This document shows positions 25,170 to 33,867 of a stretch of DNA of 64,000 bases, piece by piece. Each line of letters opens with the position of its first letter. The first letter of the stretch is position 1. The position numbers and the translations under genes are program-made. The notes below the pieces were generated by a model, which had not been told where the DNA came from, searched no databases, and saw nothing but the letters and a program-made list of their open reading frames with translations. The DNA is from Curvivirga sp965219885 (GTDB lineage Bacteria > Pseudomonadota > Alphaproteobacteria > UBA8366 > Aestuariispiraceae), in NCBI RefSeq assembly GCF_965219885.1, contig NZ_CBDCOT010000009.1:1178001-1242000 (forward strand), given 5' to 3'.

Positions 25170-27556
25170 TAACTTGTTTCTTTAACGGATAGCTTTAGTT
25201 GTTTTTCAATAAGTTGCATTAACGTTATAACATTGAATGGTTTGGTAAGATAGTCAACGCACCCTGCATTTTTGGCTTCTCGGATAACTTTTGTCGAAGC
25301 ATCGGCACTTAAGGCAATAATGGGAATATCTTTGGTTGCGTCTGTTGCTTTCAGTATACGTGTTGCTTCAATGCCACTCATTCCCGGAAGATTGATGTCC
25401 ATTAAAATAATATTTGGGTGACATTGCGTCGCTAATTCAATACCTGCTTCTGCGGTAATGGCCGATTTAATCTTTAAATTTGGTATCTCAACAGCGATGT
25501 CTTCCATCAGTTGCAAATTGGTTAAGTTATCTTCGATGTACAATAATATATGATCACCATCAGGTAAGGACATATTTGGTATATGTTCTCTGTCATCTGT
25601 ATGGATGTTAATGGGATCAGCTATGATGGGAAACTCAACCCAAAAAGTAGAACCTATATGTATCTGGCTTTCAAAACCAATAGATCCATCCATTAATTCA
25701 ACGATTTTTTTGGTTAAGGCTAAGCCAATACCGGTCCCTTCTATACCGCTCTTATCGATCCCCAAACGGTTGAATGGTTGGAAAAGTTCATTTTGCTTTT
25801 CTATAGGTATGCCGCGCCCATTATCTGCGACACTGACGCGGTAATTATATTCTTCGGTGATTTGTCCAGAAATTGTTACCTGACCACCACGATCTGTATA
25901 TTTTATGGCGTTGGACAGTAAGTTAATCATCGCTTGCTTATAACGAAGCTTGTCTGCTTTTAGAAAAGGCAGTGTTTTAGCGCATAACTTATTGTTGAGA
26001 TAAATATCTTTTTCTTCTGCATTACGTGTTGCGAACTGAATACATTCTTCAATGGTTTCGTTAAGAGAAATAGGTTCCATAGATATGGAAAGTTGTCCGG
26101 CCTCTATTTTAGCTAAGTCCAGTATTTCATCAATAAGTTCCAAGAGATGTGAACCTGCAGAATGGATCTGACTGACTTGTTTTTCCTGTCTCTCATCCAA
26201 ACTGGATCGGCGACTACTGCCTAGTAATTGAGAGAAACCGATAATGGCGTTTAGCGGGGTGCGCAGTTCATGGCTCATAGATGAAAGAAATTCAGATTTT
26301 GCTCGGTTAGCTTTTTCTGCTTCTTCTTTTGCGAGAAGCAAGCGCAGCTCATTTTCGCGTTCTTCGGTTAAGTCTCGTACGATACCTGTATAAATGGTGC
26401 CATAAGATGTTTCCACCTCGCTGACAGCCAACTGCATTGGGAATTCTGTGCCATCGCGTTTAAGGCCTGTAACTTCGCGGCCAATACCAACGATTTTTGC
26501 CTTCCGGCTTAACCTATATTGGGCCAGATAGGCATCATGATGGCTACGATCTGGTTCGGGCATAAGCATGGAAACATTATTATCGATCAGTTCCTCACCC
26601 GTATATTGAAACAGATTAGTTGCGGCTTTATTGACGGATTGAATAATGCCGTGATCATCGATGGTAATAATACTATCGACAGCATTATCAAGAACGGCTC
26701 GTAGATTAGCTTCTCGATCCCTGATGGTGTTTTCGGCGATTTTTCGACGTATGGAATGAAAGCGCACGGCTTCTAGAAAATTATTGCCAGCGTCAACGAG
26801 GGCACCAATTTCTGTTTCTTCCAGCCGGGTTCGACGTTTGAGGCGTATGTCTTCTGGGTCGTCAGGTCGTGACGTTTGTAAGGTTTGTATAACTTCACGT
26901 AAAGGGCGGAAAAGATACCAGTAAATAAAGCTTGTTGTGAAAATAAAGAGAAGAATTAAGATCAGTACAAGCGCAATACCATAGACTTTATTTACAAAAA
27001 TGGAATCTGCGACTGATTTCGTGATTGAAAGGGTGTTTCGCTTATATAAATTCATCAATTGAGATTCTAGGACCTCAATTGATTTAATAGCTTCTGTGTC
27101 ATCTATACGCACGATCGCATCAATATACTCGATGGTTTTCTCTTCTTCGATTAACTGTTCTACTAAAGAGATATTGCTATGATATTGATCGATAATTCTT
27201 TTGAGATTAGTTAAGGCATGTCGTTCGTCATTACTCAATTTTAATGACTTATAAGTGGTCAGGACCAGATCCAATTGTAATAACTTTTCGTTTGCCGCGA
27301 CGAGGTAATATCGATCTTTGCGTAAAAGAAAGTTCTTAAAGTGATGGATCATGCCGTTAAAACCCATCAAGCCTCTTAATTGACCCAGCAACAGGGACTT
27401 GCGCGCAGCTGTTTCCTCAAATTCCATCCAGATGGCTTGGATGTCATCTGCTTGCTTAACCGAACGTATGGAAATAGTCGCTACAGATATCACGGCAATT
27501 AATAATCCAAGGGATAAAAGCCAGCCAAATGTAGTAATACGTATGCTTGGTATCAT
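25169..27556 (-). CDS. hybrid sensor histidine kinase with FixL-like PAS and receiver
   Basis: A 795-residue membrane kinase. From the chosen start: TM1 about 8-30, a helical periplasmic sensor about 31-190, TM2 about 192-217, a HAMP-like linker, PAS about 284-396, H-box SSMSHELRTPLNAIIGF (His429), ATPase domain (NLLSNAIKYTD, DNGRGIP, GTGIGLALT) and a C-terminal receiver with Asp720 in ILMDINLPGMSG. The PAS domain closely resembles the FixL heme domain (MLMPEPDRSHHDAY, VGIGREVTG), but the position of the proximal heme histidine holds Lys354. I start at 27556, one base after the upstream stop (TAAGATG); a longer open frame to 27643 would overlap that gene. Confidence 0.88.
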   Translation of the reverse strand: MIPSIRITTFGWLLSLGLLIAVISVATISIRSVKQADDIQAIWMEFEETAARKSLLLGQLRGLMGFNGMIHHFKNFLLRKDRYYLVAANEKLLQLDLVLTTYKSLKLSNDERHALTNLKRIIDQYHSNISLVEQLIEEEKTIEYIDAIVRIDDTEAIKSIEVLESQLMNLYKRNTLSITKSVADSIFVNKVYGIALVLILILLFIFTTSFIYWYLFRPLREVIQTLQTSRPDDPEDIRLKRRTRLEETEIGALVDAGNNFLEAVRFHSIRRKIAENTIRDREANLRAVLDNAVDSIITIDDHGIIQSVNKAATNLFQYTGEELIDNNVSMLMPEPDRSHHDAYLAQYRLSRKAKIVGIGREVTGLKRDGTEFPMQLAVSEVETSYGTIYTGIVRDLTEERENELRLLLAKEEAEKANRAKSEFLSSMSHELRTPLNAIIGFSQLLGSSRRSSLDERQEKQVSQIHSAGSHLLELIDEILDLAKIEAGQLSISMEPISLNETIEECIQFATRNAEEKDIYLNNKLCAKTLPFLKADKLRYKQAMINLLSNAIKYTDRGGQVTISGQITEEYNYRVSVADNGRGIPIEKQNELFQPFNRLGIDKSGIEGTGIGLALTKKIVELMDGSIGFESQIHIGSTFWVEFPIIADPINIHTDDREHIPNMSLPDGDHILLYIEDNLTNLQLMEDIAVEIPNLKIKSAITAEAGIELATQCHPNIILMDINLPGMSGIEATRILKATDATKDIPIIALSADASTKVIREAKNAGCVDYLTKPFNVITLMQLIEKQLKLSVKETS

Positions 27557-27557
27557 C

Positions 27558-28169
27558 TTATTCACCACTCGCCATGCTGAGAGGATTAGATGATACATAT
27601 TTAAGTTTCGCGGACAGCAGATCCAACTCAGCATAAACATCATCTAATGTTTTGTCTTTGGGAGGTAATTGGTTTTCGAGATAAAAATGCCTTACTGATT
27701 TAGTCCCTTTTGTAACTTCCACGTATTTATTCACGATGTTCTGAAGAATGTGGGAAGAAAGAATATAAACATCACTTACAGTTTGTGGCTTTGTATGGGT
27801 AGAAGTGTTTTTTTCAAAACTTTTGTATTCTCGCACCCAATAAGGTTCCGGCTGTGTGTGTGTTATCTGAACAATAAGTGCTAAGTCTTTGTGAAGTCTA
27901 AGAGCTTTTTCCATCACATCATTGCTGGTTTTTCCCATAAATCGCCTAGGTTTAACAAGAGCTGTCTTACTTAAGGAAACCCCATATGTTTCTTGAAATA
28001 GCATTTCTGATGCAAGGCCAATATTCTGCCAAATGTTAAAGACATGGTTTGGAGTTATGCCTAGTTCCGTGGCGAAAGTATTTGATGTCAATAGAATGAT
28101 GTTTGCAAAACTATAGATAGTAAGAAAAAATGATTTACTTCTTATGGATAATTTTTCAAAAACTAACAT
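27558..28169 (-). CDS. unrecognised exported protein, partner of hybrid kinase
   Basis: A 203-residue protein with a positively charged N terminus and a hydrophobic segment (SFFLTIYSFANIILLTSNTFA) ending in a plausible signal-peptidase site, so probably periplasmic. The mature part is helical and polar, with no cysteine. I do not recognise a family. Its stop is separated from the kinase start by a single base, so the two are translationally coupled. Because the kinase has a large periplasmic sensor, a role as ligand-presenting or accessory sensor protein is a reasonable inference. A perfect 15-bp palindrome sits 31 bp upstream. Confidence 0.65.
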   Translation of the reverse strand: MLVFEKLSIRSKSFFLTIYSFANIILLTSNTFATELGITPNHVFNIWQNIGLASEMLFQETYGVSLSKTALVKPRRFMGKTSNDVMEKALRLHKDLALIVQITHTQPEPYWVREYKSFEKNTSTHTKPQTVSDVYILSSHILQNIVNKYVEVTKGTKSVRHFYLENQLPPKDKTLDDVYAELDLLSAKLKYVSSNPLSMASGE

Positions 28170-28487
28170 TTTAATAAAATCAGGTAATTCTTAATCTTTT
28201 CAGAATTATTCTGATCTCCCACCCAGTAAAATATATTTCCATAAGCATATGATAAAAAACAATAATTTTTCTTATATGCGAGGGTACTTAATAATAGAAA
28301 AAAGGCTTCGTCAATTTCTTTCTTTATAATTTATTAGGGTTTTTCTTTGTTGTTTTGTAAGTATTTGATTCAGTTTGCCTATTAAAGTGCGTTTCGGTTT
28401 TGAAAGAAAAAATAGAAAACTAATCAAGGGTATTCAGGTATTTTGCGTTTATGCTAAACTGATTTTAGATAAATGCGAGATCACTAA
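28170..28487. other. AT-rich divergent intergenic region (318 bp)
   Basis: The stretch separates the exported protein/hybrid kinase operon (-) from the kinase-hemerythrin gene (+). It holds a perfect 15-bp palindrome at 28200-28214 and several T-runs. I see no ORF, RNA gene or terminator that I can support. It presumably contains both promoters. Confidence 0.6.
28200..28214. promoter_or_regulatory. perfect 15-bp palindrome, candidate operator
   Basis: The sequence is TCAGAATTATTCTGA, two 7-base arms around a central T. It is 31-45 bp upstream of the exported-protein start codon, a typical position for a repressor or activator site. The regulator is not identified. Confidence 0.4.
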
Positions 28488-30173
28488 ATGGGTAACTCTG
28501 ATTCCAATTCTATATCTAATGAATTATCTGTTGAGCAATATAAACAATTGCTACAATCTTTTTCGTCGACTGTTTCAGGTGTAATTGGACAAGACTATTA
28601 CAAAGCTGTCGTTAAAATGCTGTCCGAAACACTTGGGGTGGATTACGTGTTCATTGGCGAATATGTCGACGATTTTACGGCTATTGTGACCCGGGCTGGA
28701 TATGGTAAAGGTCAGTTTCAAGAGAGTATTACCTATAGCCTGGAAGGCACGCCTTGCGATATTGCATTAGGGCAAGGGGTTTGCGTTTATACATCTGGGG
28801 TTCAGCAAGCTTTTCCTCAAGATGAATATCTTCAAATCATCGGTGTAGAATCCTATATGGGGGCAACATTATATGACTCAAACGATCGCGGCATGGGAAT
28901 AATTAATGTCCTTCATAGTGAATCGATCGGAAATAAGAACATAATTTCAGCCTGTTTTGATATTATTGCAGGGCGTACGGCCGCTGAAATGGAGCGTATG
29001 AAGAAGGAAATTGAACTTCAGAATGCTTTGATTGTTGCGGAACATGCTAATCAGGCAAAATCAGAATTTCTATCTTCCATGAGTCATGAATTGCGTACGC
29101 CCTTAAATGCAATATTGGGTTTCGCGCAGCTTATGAAGGTGAATGAACAAAATCCCCTAAGTCAGGCGCAAAAATCTTATTTAGAAAGTATAGAACAGGG
29201 TGGAGAACACCTGCTGGGGCTTGTAAATTCAATTCTTGATTTGATTAATATTAAAGATGGTCAGATTGAATTGGAAATTGAAAGCTTTAACCCATTAGAG
29301 GTTGTTGTCGAAACGGTTGGCTCGATCGCAGAGTTAGCAGGGCAACATCAAATTCATGTTAAAAATAATTTAACAGCTGATCAGACCGCCCTGGTTAAAA
29401 GTGACAGGGCACGATTTAAACAAATAATCTTGAATGTGTTGATGAATGCCATTCAGTTCAACAAGCCCGAAGGTGAAGTTGAAATTTATGGGGAAGTAAC
29501 TCGGCAAAATTTCCAACGCATTTATATTCGAGATACGGGTATTGGCATTGAACCTCATCAACAGGAACGTATGTTCGATACATTCCATCATTTTGATTAT
29601 AAATCAAAAGTGACGAAGAACGGACTTGGGATTAGTTTAGCCGTTTCAAAACTTTTACTTCAAAGTCTTGCGGGATGGATTGATTTTAAAAGTGAGGTCG
29701 GTGTTGGAAGCGTTTTTTGGATTGATATTCCTCTGGAAGGCAATGATGAGATTATCATATGGGATAACAATATTCGTGTTGGCGTAGAGGCGATAGATCA
29801 AGATCATCAACAAATTATTGCGCTCGTAAACCGTGCCTGGAGGCGTGATGTTTCAGAAGGCGATATGGATGATATTTTGACAGAATTGATTAGCTATACA
29901 AAATACCATTTCGCACGCGAAGAAAAGCTAATGGAAATCTGTGGCTATACTGAAATTGCTGAACATAAGAAGATCCATGGGCGCTTGATAGAGCAGCTAA
30001 ATGAAATGGCGTTGGTATGGCAAGGAAGTCGAAGTGATGAAAGTTTAATGCGTCTTCGTTACTTCTTGCGTGACTGGTGGTTGACGCATATTGGGAAGGT
30101 TGATCGTGGGTTGGCAAAATGCGCGAAGGGAAAAGATCAGGAGATAAAGCAGCAACTTGCCCTTATCACTTGA
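28488..30173 (+). CDS. GAF-histidine kinase-bacteriohemerythrin fusion
   Basis: A 561-residue soluble protein. Residues about 20-165 are GAF-like. A coiled coil follows, then the H-box SSMSHELRTPLNAILGF (His200) and ATPase domain (LNVLMNAIQFNKP, DTGIGI, NGLGISLAVSK, to about 418). Residues about 425-545 form a complete hemerythrin domain with all seven expected di-iron ligands: His440, His474, Glu478, His493, His497, His534 and Asp539. Hemerythrin binds O2 or NO at a di-iron centre, so this is a probable soluble gas or iron sensor. It lacks a receiver, so it needs a partner regulator, none of which is adjacent. It is divergent from the hybrid kinase operon. Confidence 0.9.
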   Translation: MGNSDSNSISNELSVEQYKQLLQSFSSTVSGVIGQDYYKAVVKMLSETLGVDYVFIGEYVDDFTAIVTRAGYGKGQFQESITYSLEGTPCDIALGQGVCVYTSGVQQAFPQDEYLQIIGVESYMGATLYDSNDRGMGIINVLHSESIGNKNIISACFDIIAGRTAAEMERMKKEIELQNALIVAEHANQAKSEFLSSMSHELRTPLNAILGFAQLMKVNEQNPLSQAQKSYLESIEQGGEHLLGLVNSILDLINIKDGQIELEIESFNPLEVVVETVGSIAELAGQHQIHVKNNLTADQTALVKSDRARFKQIILNVLMNAIQFNKPEGEVEIYGEVTRQNFQRIYIRDTGIGIEPHQQERMFDTFHHFDYKSKVTKNGLGISLAVSKLLLQSLAGWIDFKSEVGVGSVFWIDIPLEGNDEIIIWDNNIRVGVEAIDQDHQQIIALVNRAWRRDVSEGDMDDILTELISYTKYHFAREEKLMEICGYTEIAEHKKIHGRLIEQLNEMALVWQGSRSDESLMRLRYFLRDWWLTHIGKVDRGLAKCAKGKDQEIKQQLALIT

Positions 30174-30304
30174 AGTGGTAATGAATTATCTATTGTGATT
30201 GTTATAAATAAAGTGCTTTTTGACGCTTATAAAACGGTACATCTATTAAAAGATTGAGACATTTATCCTGTTGAATAGAAATGCAAACTCGCAAGGTAAA
30301 GTCG

Positions 30305-31210
30305 ATGATCGTTCGTGATAAGCCAAGTATATGGATGTTGTTTTTTATTACCAAAGGATCTGTGATTACAGATATTTGGGCGAAGATCCTCATTGTGACA
30401 GCATTTTCAATTGGAATTTATTTTCTGGATAGTCAGTACGATATCGTACCTCATTTCTCGTTATCTGCGATGGGGGTGTTTGGTATTGCGATGTCATTAT
30501 TTCTGAGTTTCCGAAATAGTGCAGCATATGATCGTTGGTGGGAAGCACGTAAACTCTGGGGCGCGCTGGTAGGTGATTCAAGAAGTTTTGCGCGTGATAC
30601 CAGATTGTTTTTGAAGGATAACAAGCATCGTAAGCGTTTATTGTATTTGTTAGCCGCTTTTACTAACGCACATCGAATGAATTTACGCTTTGAAATGCAG
30701 AGCGCTGATCTGAAATACTGGTTGCAGAAAGAGGAAGTTGCAGCCGTTAAGTCGTCATCCGCGCCGGCATGTTATGCATTAAACTTATTGGCAGAAGAAA
30801 TCGCGATTTTGCGAGAAAAAGAAATATTAAGTGAGCTGGGTACACGTGTCTTGTCAGAACGTATGGGCATGATTGCTATGTCTCAGGCAGGGTGTGAGCG
30901 TATCGCCAATACGCCTTTGCCATTTGTGTATTCTTTGCTTATTCGCCGTACGGCTTATCTCTATTGTTTTTTAGTGCCATTCGCATTGATTGATGCGGCT
31001 GGTTATATGGCCCCCTTATTTTCAGCGATTATTGCTTATGTGTTTTTCGGTCTAGCTGCGGTTACAAATCATTTAGAACATCCATTCTATCGCGGACCAA
31101 ATGGGTTGCCGTTGGATGCCATGTGCCGGACCATTGAAAACGGGTTGTTATGCAGCTTGGGTAAAAAATTACGTCCAGCCATTAAACCACAAGGGTTTTT
31201 ATTGGAATAA
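30305..31210 (+). CDS. bestrophin-family membrane protein (UPF0187)
   Basis: A 301-residue inner-membrane protein of the bestrophin/YneE family, which form pentameric anion or cation channels. Signatures are SLFLSFRNSAAYDRWWEARKLWG in helix 2 and beyond, and PLPFVYSLLIRRTAYLYC in the second half. LEHPFYRGPNGLPLDAMCRTIE near the end matches the acidic cytoplasmic tail. The ATG at 30281 is open, but the ATG at 30305 has AAGGTAAA upstream and begins MIVRDKPSIW, the usual N terminus, so it is preferred. It ends just before a perfect palindromic terminator. Confidence 0.88.
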   Translation: MIVRDKPSIWMLFFITKGSVITDIWAKILIVTAFSIGIYFLDSQYDIVPHFSLSAMGVFGIAMSLFLSFRNSAAYDRWWEARKLWGALVGDSRSFARDTRLFLKDNKHRKRLLYLLAAFTNAHRMNLRFEMQSADLKYWLQKEEVAAVKSSSAPACYALNLLAEEIAILREKEILSELGTRVLSERMGMIAMSQAGCERIANTPLPFVYSLLIRRTAYLYCFLVPFALIDAAGYMAPLFSAIIAYVFFGLAAVTNHLEHPFYRGPNGLPLDAMCRTIENGLLCSLGKKLRPAIKPQGFLLE

Positions 31211-31240
31211 AAAAGCCGCCAATTGGCGGCTTTCTTTCTT
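31209..31240. terminator. bidirectional rho-independent terminator
   Basis: Perfect palindrome AAAGCCGCCAATTGGCGGCTTT (31212-31233) flanked by A and T tracts. It lies between the convergent bestrophin gene and the 2H phosphoesterase gene (ends 31243). Confidence 0.88.
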
Positions 31241-31242
31241 TG

Positions 31243-31920
31243 CTATTTCTTAAATAAGAAGATTTCTTCATCGCCGGATTTGACTTGTCCAAGTGGGTTC
31301 ACAGGCGCAAATCCAAGTCCAATGACTTGTCCTTCAACATAAATTTTCTCATCTTTGATGGCGGTAATAAAGTCATCAAGTTTTGTGTTTTTTTCACCTG
31401 CGAGCTGTGTCAGATGTGGGTTATACTGCGCAAATACATTTGGTGAGCCATAACGCTCAAATGTTTTAAGTTTTTCAGGATATTTCTTAACCCAATTTGG
31501 TACTTGATAATCCAAGTTTCTCATAGGTTCCATAGATAAAACGACTTTATCTGAAAGGCGTTGCAAGTCTTTGCTATAGGTTAGGTCTAAGAAATACCAA
31601 CGTCCTTTGGTTAAATGCGTACCATCTACAATTAACGGGAATGACTTTTGATTGCGGGCCAAATCCTTAACTTTTGCCTTCACTTCATCAAGGTCGCTTG
31701 CTTTAAAAGAAGTAAGATACAGAGTTGCGTGAGGGAGATAACCACGTTGTTCAAAAGTTTCTATATCTGTTTGATCTTTTAACTTTTTACCAAATTCGTT
31801 CACATAATTGGAAATCTCAGCACTAGGTACAGCAAAGATATTATATTCCTGCTCAGCTGCGTGACTTGACGTATTTGCAACAAAGGTAAATGCAAGCAGC
31901 ATAATCCAGAGACGTTTCAT
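31243..31920 (-). CDS. exported 2H phosphoesterase-like protein
   Basis: A 225-residue protein with a clear signal peptide (MKRLWIMLLAFTFVANTSS, cleavage after HAA). It carries two H-x-T motifs about 105 residues apart, His64-Ala-Thr in LPHATLYLT and His169-Leu-Thr in NPHLTQL, the hallmark of the 2H phosphoesterase / RNA-ligase-like fold. These enzymes usually act on 2',3'-cyclic or 2'-5' phosphodiesters inside the cell; an exported one would act on periplasmic nucleotides or another ester. I chose the ATG at 31920, with GGAG upstream, over the longer frame to 31956. It stands alone on its strand. Confidence 0.75.
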   Translation of the reverse strand: MKRLWIMLLAFTFVANTSSHAAEQEYNIFAVPSAEISNYVNEFGKKLKDQTDIETFEQRGYLPHATLYLTSFKASDLDEVKAKVKDLARNQKSFPLIVDGTHLTKGRWYFLDLTYSKDLQRLSDKVVLSMEPMRNLDYQVPNWVKKYPEKLKTFERYGSPNVFAQYNPHLTQLAGEKNTKLDDFITAIKDEKIYVEGQVIGLGFAPVNPLGQVKSGDEEIFLFKK

Positions 31921-32024
31921 TATTAGTAACTCCAAAGAATAAATATTTGATATCATTCTTTGGTAAAAGTTGAATGTTACGTTTCTATGAGAAATTCATG
32001 TAAACTTGATGATGAGAAAGGGGG

Positions 32025-32921
32025 CTATGTTATCTTCTTGAACTTTTTGAAGAGGCGTGTTTCATCAAAAAGATATTCCAGCTCATTCATGCGTTTCTTG
32101 GTCTGTGTCCATGTTTTCTTTTGAACGGCTGCGATCAAGGCTTCTAATAAGAAAAGAGTAACCACAGATGAATCCCAAGCAGATGGCACTTCAATACGTA
32201 AATTGAAAACATGTTTGGCGTTTTTGGCAGCTGGTGATCCCCATTGATCAGTGAACAAGATTACATCTACGCCACGTTCGGATGCTAAATGTGTAAGATT
32301 CAACAAGCTATGTTCATAACGGCGAACATCAAAGCAGACTAATAGGTCCCCTTTTTCCATATTTAAGAGGTAGTGCGGCCATGTATTGGAGTTACTGGCA
32401 ACACGATGCACATTTTTACGGGCCACTTGCATATGGGTGAAAAAATAATCGGCCAAAGAACGTGTGATCCGTCCACCAACAATATGTAATGCATTCTTCT
32501 GAGTGGAAAGCTTGTCGACGATCGCATCAAACTCTTCCGGATCAATCTGCATCAGGGACTGACGCATATTTTCCATCACTGCATCAGTGAACTCATTTAA
32601 GATATGTGTATCTGCGGCACTTTCATTCCAGCGGTCAAATTTTGTAATTGGACTTGAAATTTTTTCTTCGAGTTCTGTGTGAACAGCTGACTGAAAATCC
32701 GGGAAGCCATCATAGCCAAGTTTTTTTACCGTACGTAGAACGGTTGGGGTGGATACATCCGCTGCCGCTGCAACAGCGGTAATCGATCCCAGACAAGACA
32801 TTGGATAGTTTTCCAATAGCGTATTGGCAAAAAGACGTTCCGTCCGGGTTAAATCTTCAAAATTATCCCGAATGGATTCTGCTACACTTTTTACCGCTTC
32901 GTCTGTCATATAGACCCCCAT
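32025..32921 (-). CDS. RpiR/MurR-family transcriptional regulator with SIS domain
   Basis: A 298-residue regulator. The N-terminal helix-turn-helix (about 15-90) contains ITAVAAAADVSTPTVLRTVKKLGYDGFPDF, of which ADVSTPTVLRTVKKLG is the recognition segment. The C-terminal SIS domain (about 125-260) contains LHIVGGRITRSLADYF and GDLLVCFDVRRYE. SIS domains bind phospho-sugars or other small ligands. It is divergent from the amino-alcohol operon at 33073, and two operator-like dyads lie between them. A start at the ATG at 32909 is also plausible because GGGGG lies just upstream. Confidence 0.88.
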   Translation of the reverse strand: MGVYMTDEAVKSVAESIRDNFEDLTRTERLFANTLLENYPMSCLGSITAVAAAADVSTPTVLRTVKKLGYDGFPDFQSAVHTELEEKISSPITKFDRWNESAADTHILNEFTDAVMENMRQSLMQIDPEEFDAIVDKLSTQKNALHIVGGRITRSLADYFFTHMQVARKNVHRVASNSNTWPHYLLNMEKGDLLVCFDVRRYEHSLLNLTHLASERGVDVILFTDQWGSPAAKNAKHVFNLRIEVPSAWDSSVVTLFLLEALIAAVQKKTWTQTKKRMNELEYLFDETRLFKKFKKIT

Positions 32922-32978
32922 GAAATCTGCTGGTTTAGTACAGATTTTTTCGCCTGCTGTAAACGTTATGATTTATTT

Positions 32979-32994
32979 TGTAAAAAATTTAACA
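32979..32994. promoter_or_regulatory. RpiR-like operator, left dyad
   Basis: TGTAAAAAATTTAACA fits the palindrome TGTnAAAnnTTTnACA. Its core (TTGTAAAAAATTT at 32978) reappears as an exact 13-bp inverted copy at 33038-33050. It lies 58 bp upstream of the regulator start. Confidence 0.55.
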
Positions 32995-33032
32995 GAAAAA
33001 GTATTGCCTGAAAATATAGTTTCTGTCATATA

Positions 33033-33050
33033 TTGAAAAATTTTTTACAA
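33033..33050. promoter_or_regulatory. RpiR-like operator, right dyad
   Basis: TTGAAAAATTTTTTACAA is a near-palindrome and contains the inverted 13-bp copy of the left dyad. It ends 22 bp upstream of the first operon gene. The two dyads are about 60 bp apart, suited to looping or cooperative binding. Confidence 0.55.
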
Positions 33051-33072
33051 GAATAACAAAAAGCGGTGGAGA

Positions 33073-33846
33073 ATGGGGAGCAAAAATTCATATCCATCTC
33101 AGATCAATGCGGTCGAGATATTTAACGCGGCAGGTCATAATGCTGCGGTGTTGGTATGTGAGCATGCCAGCAATTATATCCCTGCGGAACTAAATAATCT
33201 GGGATTGGAAGAAGATCTTCTTGAAAGTCATATTGCGTGGGATCCTGGTGCCTTGGCTGTGGCACGTTTGTTGGTGGAAGATCTAGAAGCGCCGTTGGTG
33301 GCGTCCCGTGTATCACGTCTGGTCTATGATTGTAACCGACCACCAGAAGCGAAAGATGCATCCCCTTCTAAAAGTGAAGTTTTCGACATTCCCGGTAATT
33401 GCGATCTGACAGAGGAAGATCGTTCTTGGCGCGAAAAGAATGTTTATAATCCTTTTAAAAACGCTTTATCGCAAGTTATTGAAAATAAAATGACTTCAGG
33501 TCAAAAACCTGTAATCTTTACCATTCATTCTTTTACACCTGTTTATAAAGGTAATAAACGGGAAGTAGAGATTGGGATCATTCATGATCGAGATCATAGT
33601 GTTGCTGATTTGATTATGGCGGAAGAAAGTGAATTTGTGGTGCGTCGGAATGAGCCCTATGCACCAACAGATGGTGTCGCTCATACCTTGCGTTTGCATG
33701 GGGATGAGAATGGATTGGCAAATGTGATGATCGAAATTCGGAATGATCTGATCAAAGATAGCGCAGGTGTGGCGAAAGTGGCGGCATATCTGAGTGATGT
33801 GTTCAAAAAAGTCCTAGAAAAGCAAAAAACAGAACAGGGTTTGTAA
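33073..33846 (+). CDS. N-formylglutamate amidohydrolase family hydrolase
   Basis: A 257-residue zinc-type amidohydrolase of the N-formylglutamate deformylase family. Visible are LVCEHASNYIP, HIAWDPGALAVARLL, SRVSRLVYDCNRPPEA, and VIFTIHSFTPVYKG, with histidines and acids suited to metal binding. No histidine-degradation genes are nearby. It is the first gene of an operon with a glutamine synthetase-like ligase and two dehydrogenases, so hydrolysis of a gamma-glutamyl amide (for example gamma-glutamylglycine to glutamate and glycine) is the more likely role. A GGTGGAG ribosome site precedes the ATG. dctQ follows within about 20 bp. Confidence 0.85.
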   Translation: MGSKNSYPSQINAVEIFNAAGHNAAVLVCEHASNYIPAELNNLGLEEDLLESHIAWDPGALAVARLLVEDLEAPLVASRVSRLVYDCNRPPEAKDASPSKSEVFDIPGNCDLTEEDRSWREKNVYNPFKNALSQVIENKMTSGQKPVIFTIHSFTPVYKGNKREVEIGIIHDRDHSVADLIMAEESEFVVRRNEPYAPTDGVAHTLRLHGDENGLANVMIEIRNDLIKDSAGVAKVAAYLSDVFKKVLEKQKTEQGL

Positions 33847-33867
33847 AAAGCGAAAGTGAAGTCAGTA

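Noticed and set aside
27557..27643. Longer start for the hybrid kinase
   Set aside because: It would overlap the exported-protein gene by about 85 bp; the ATG at 27556, one base after that stop and just before TM1, is more natural.
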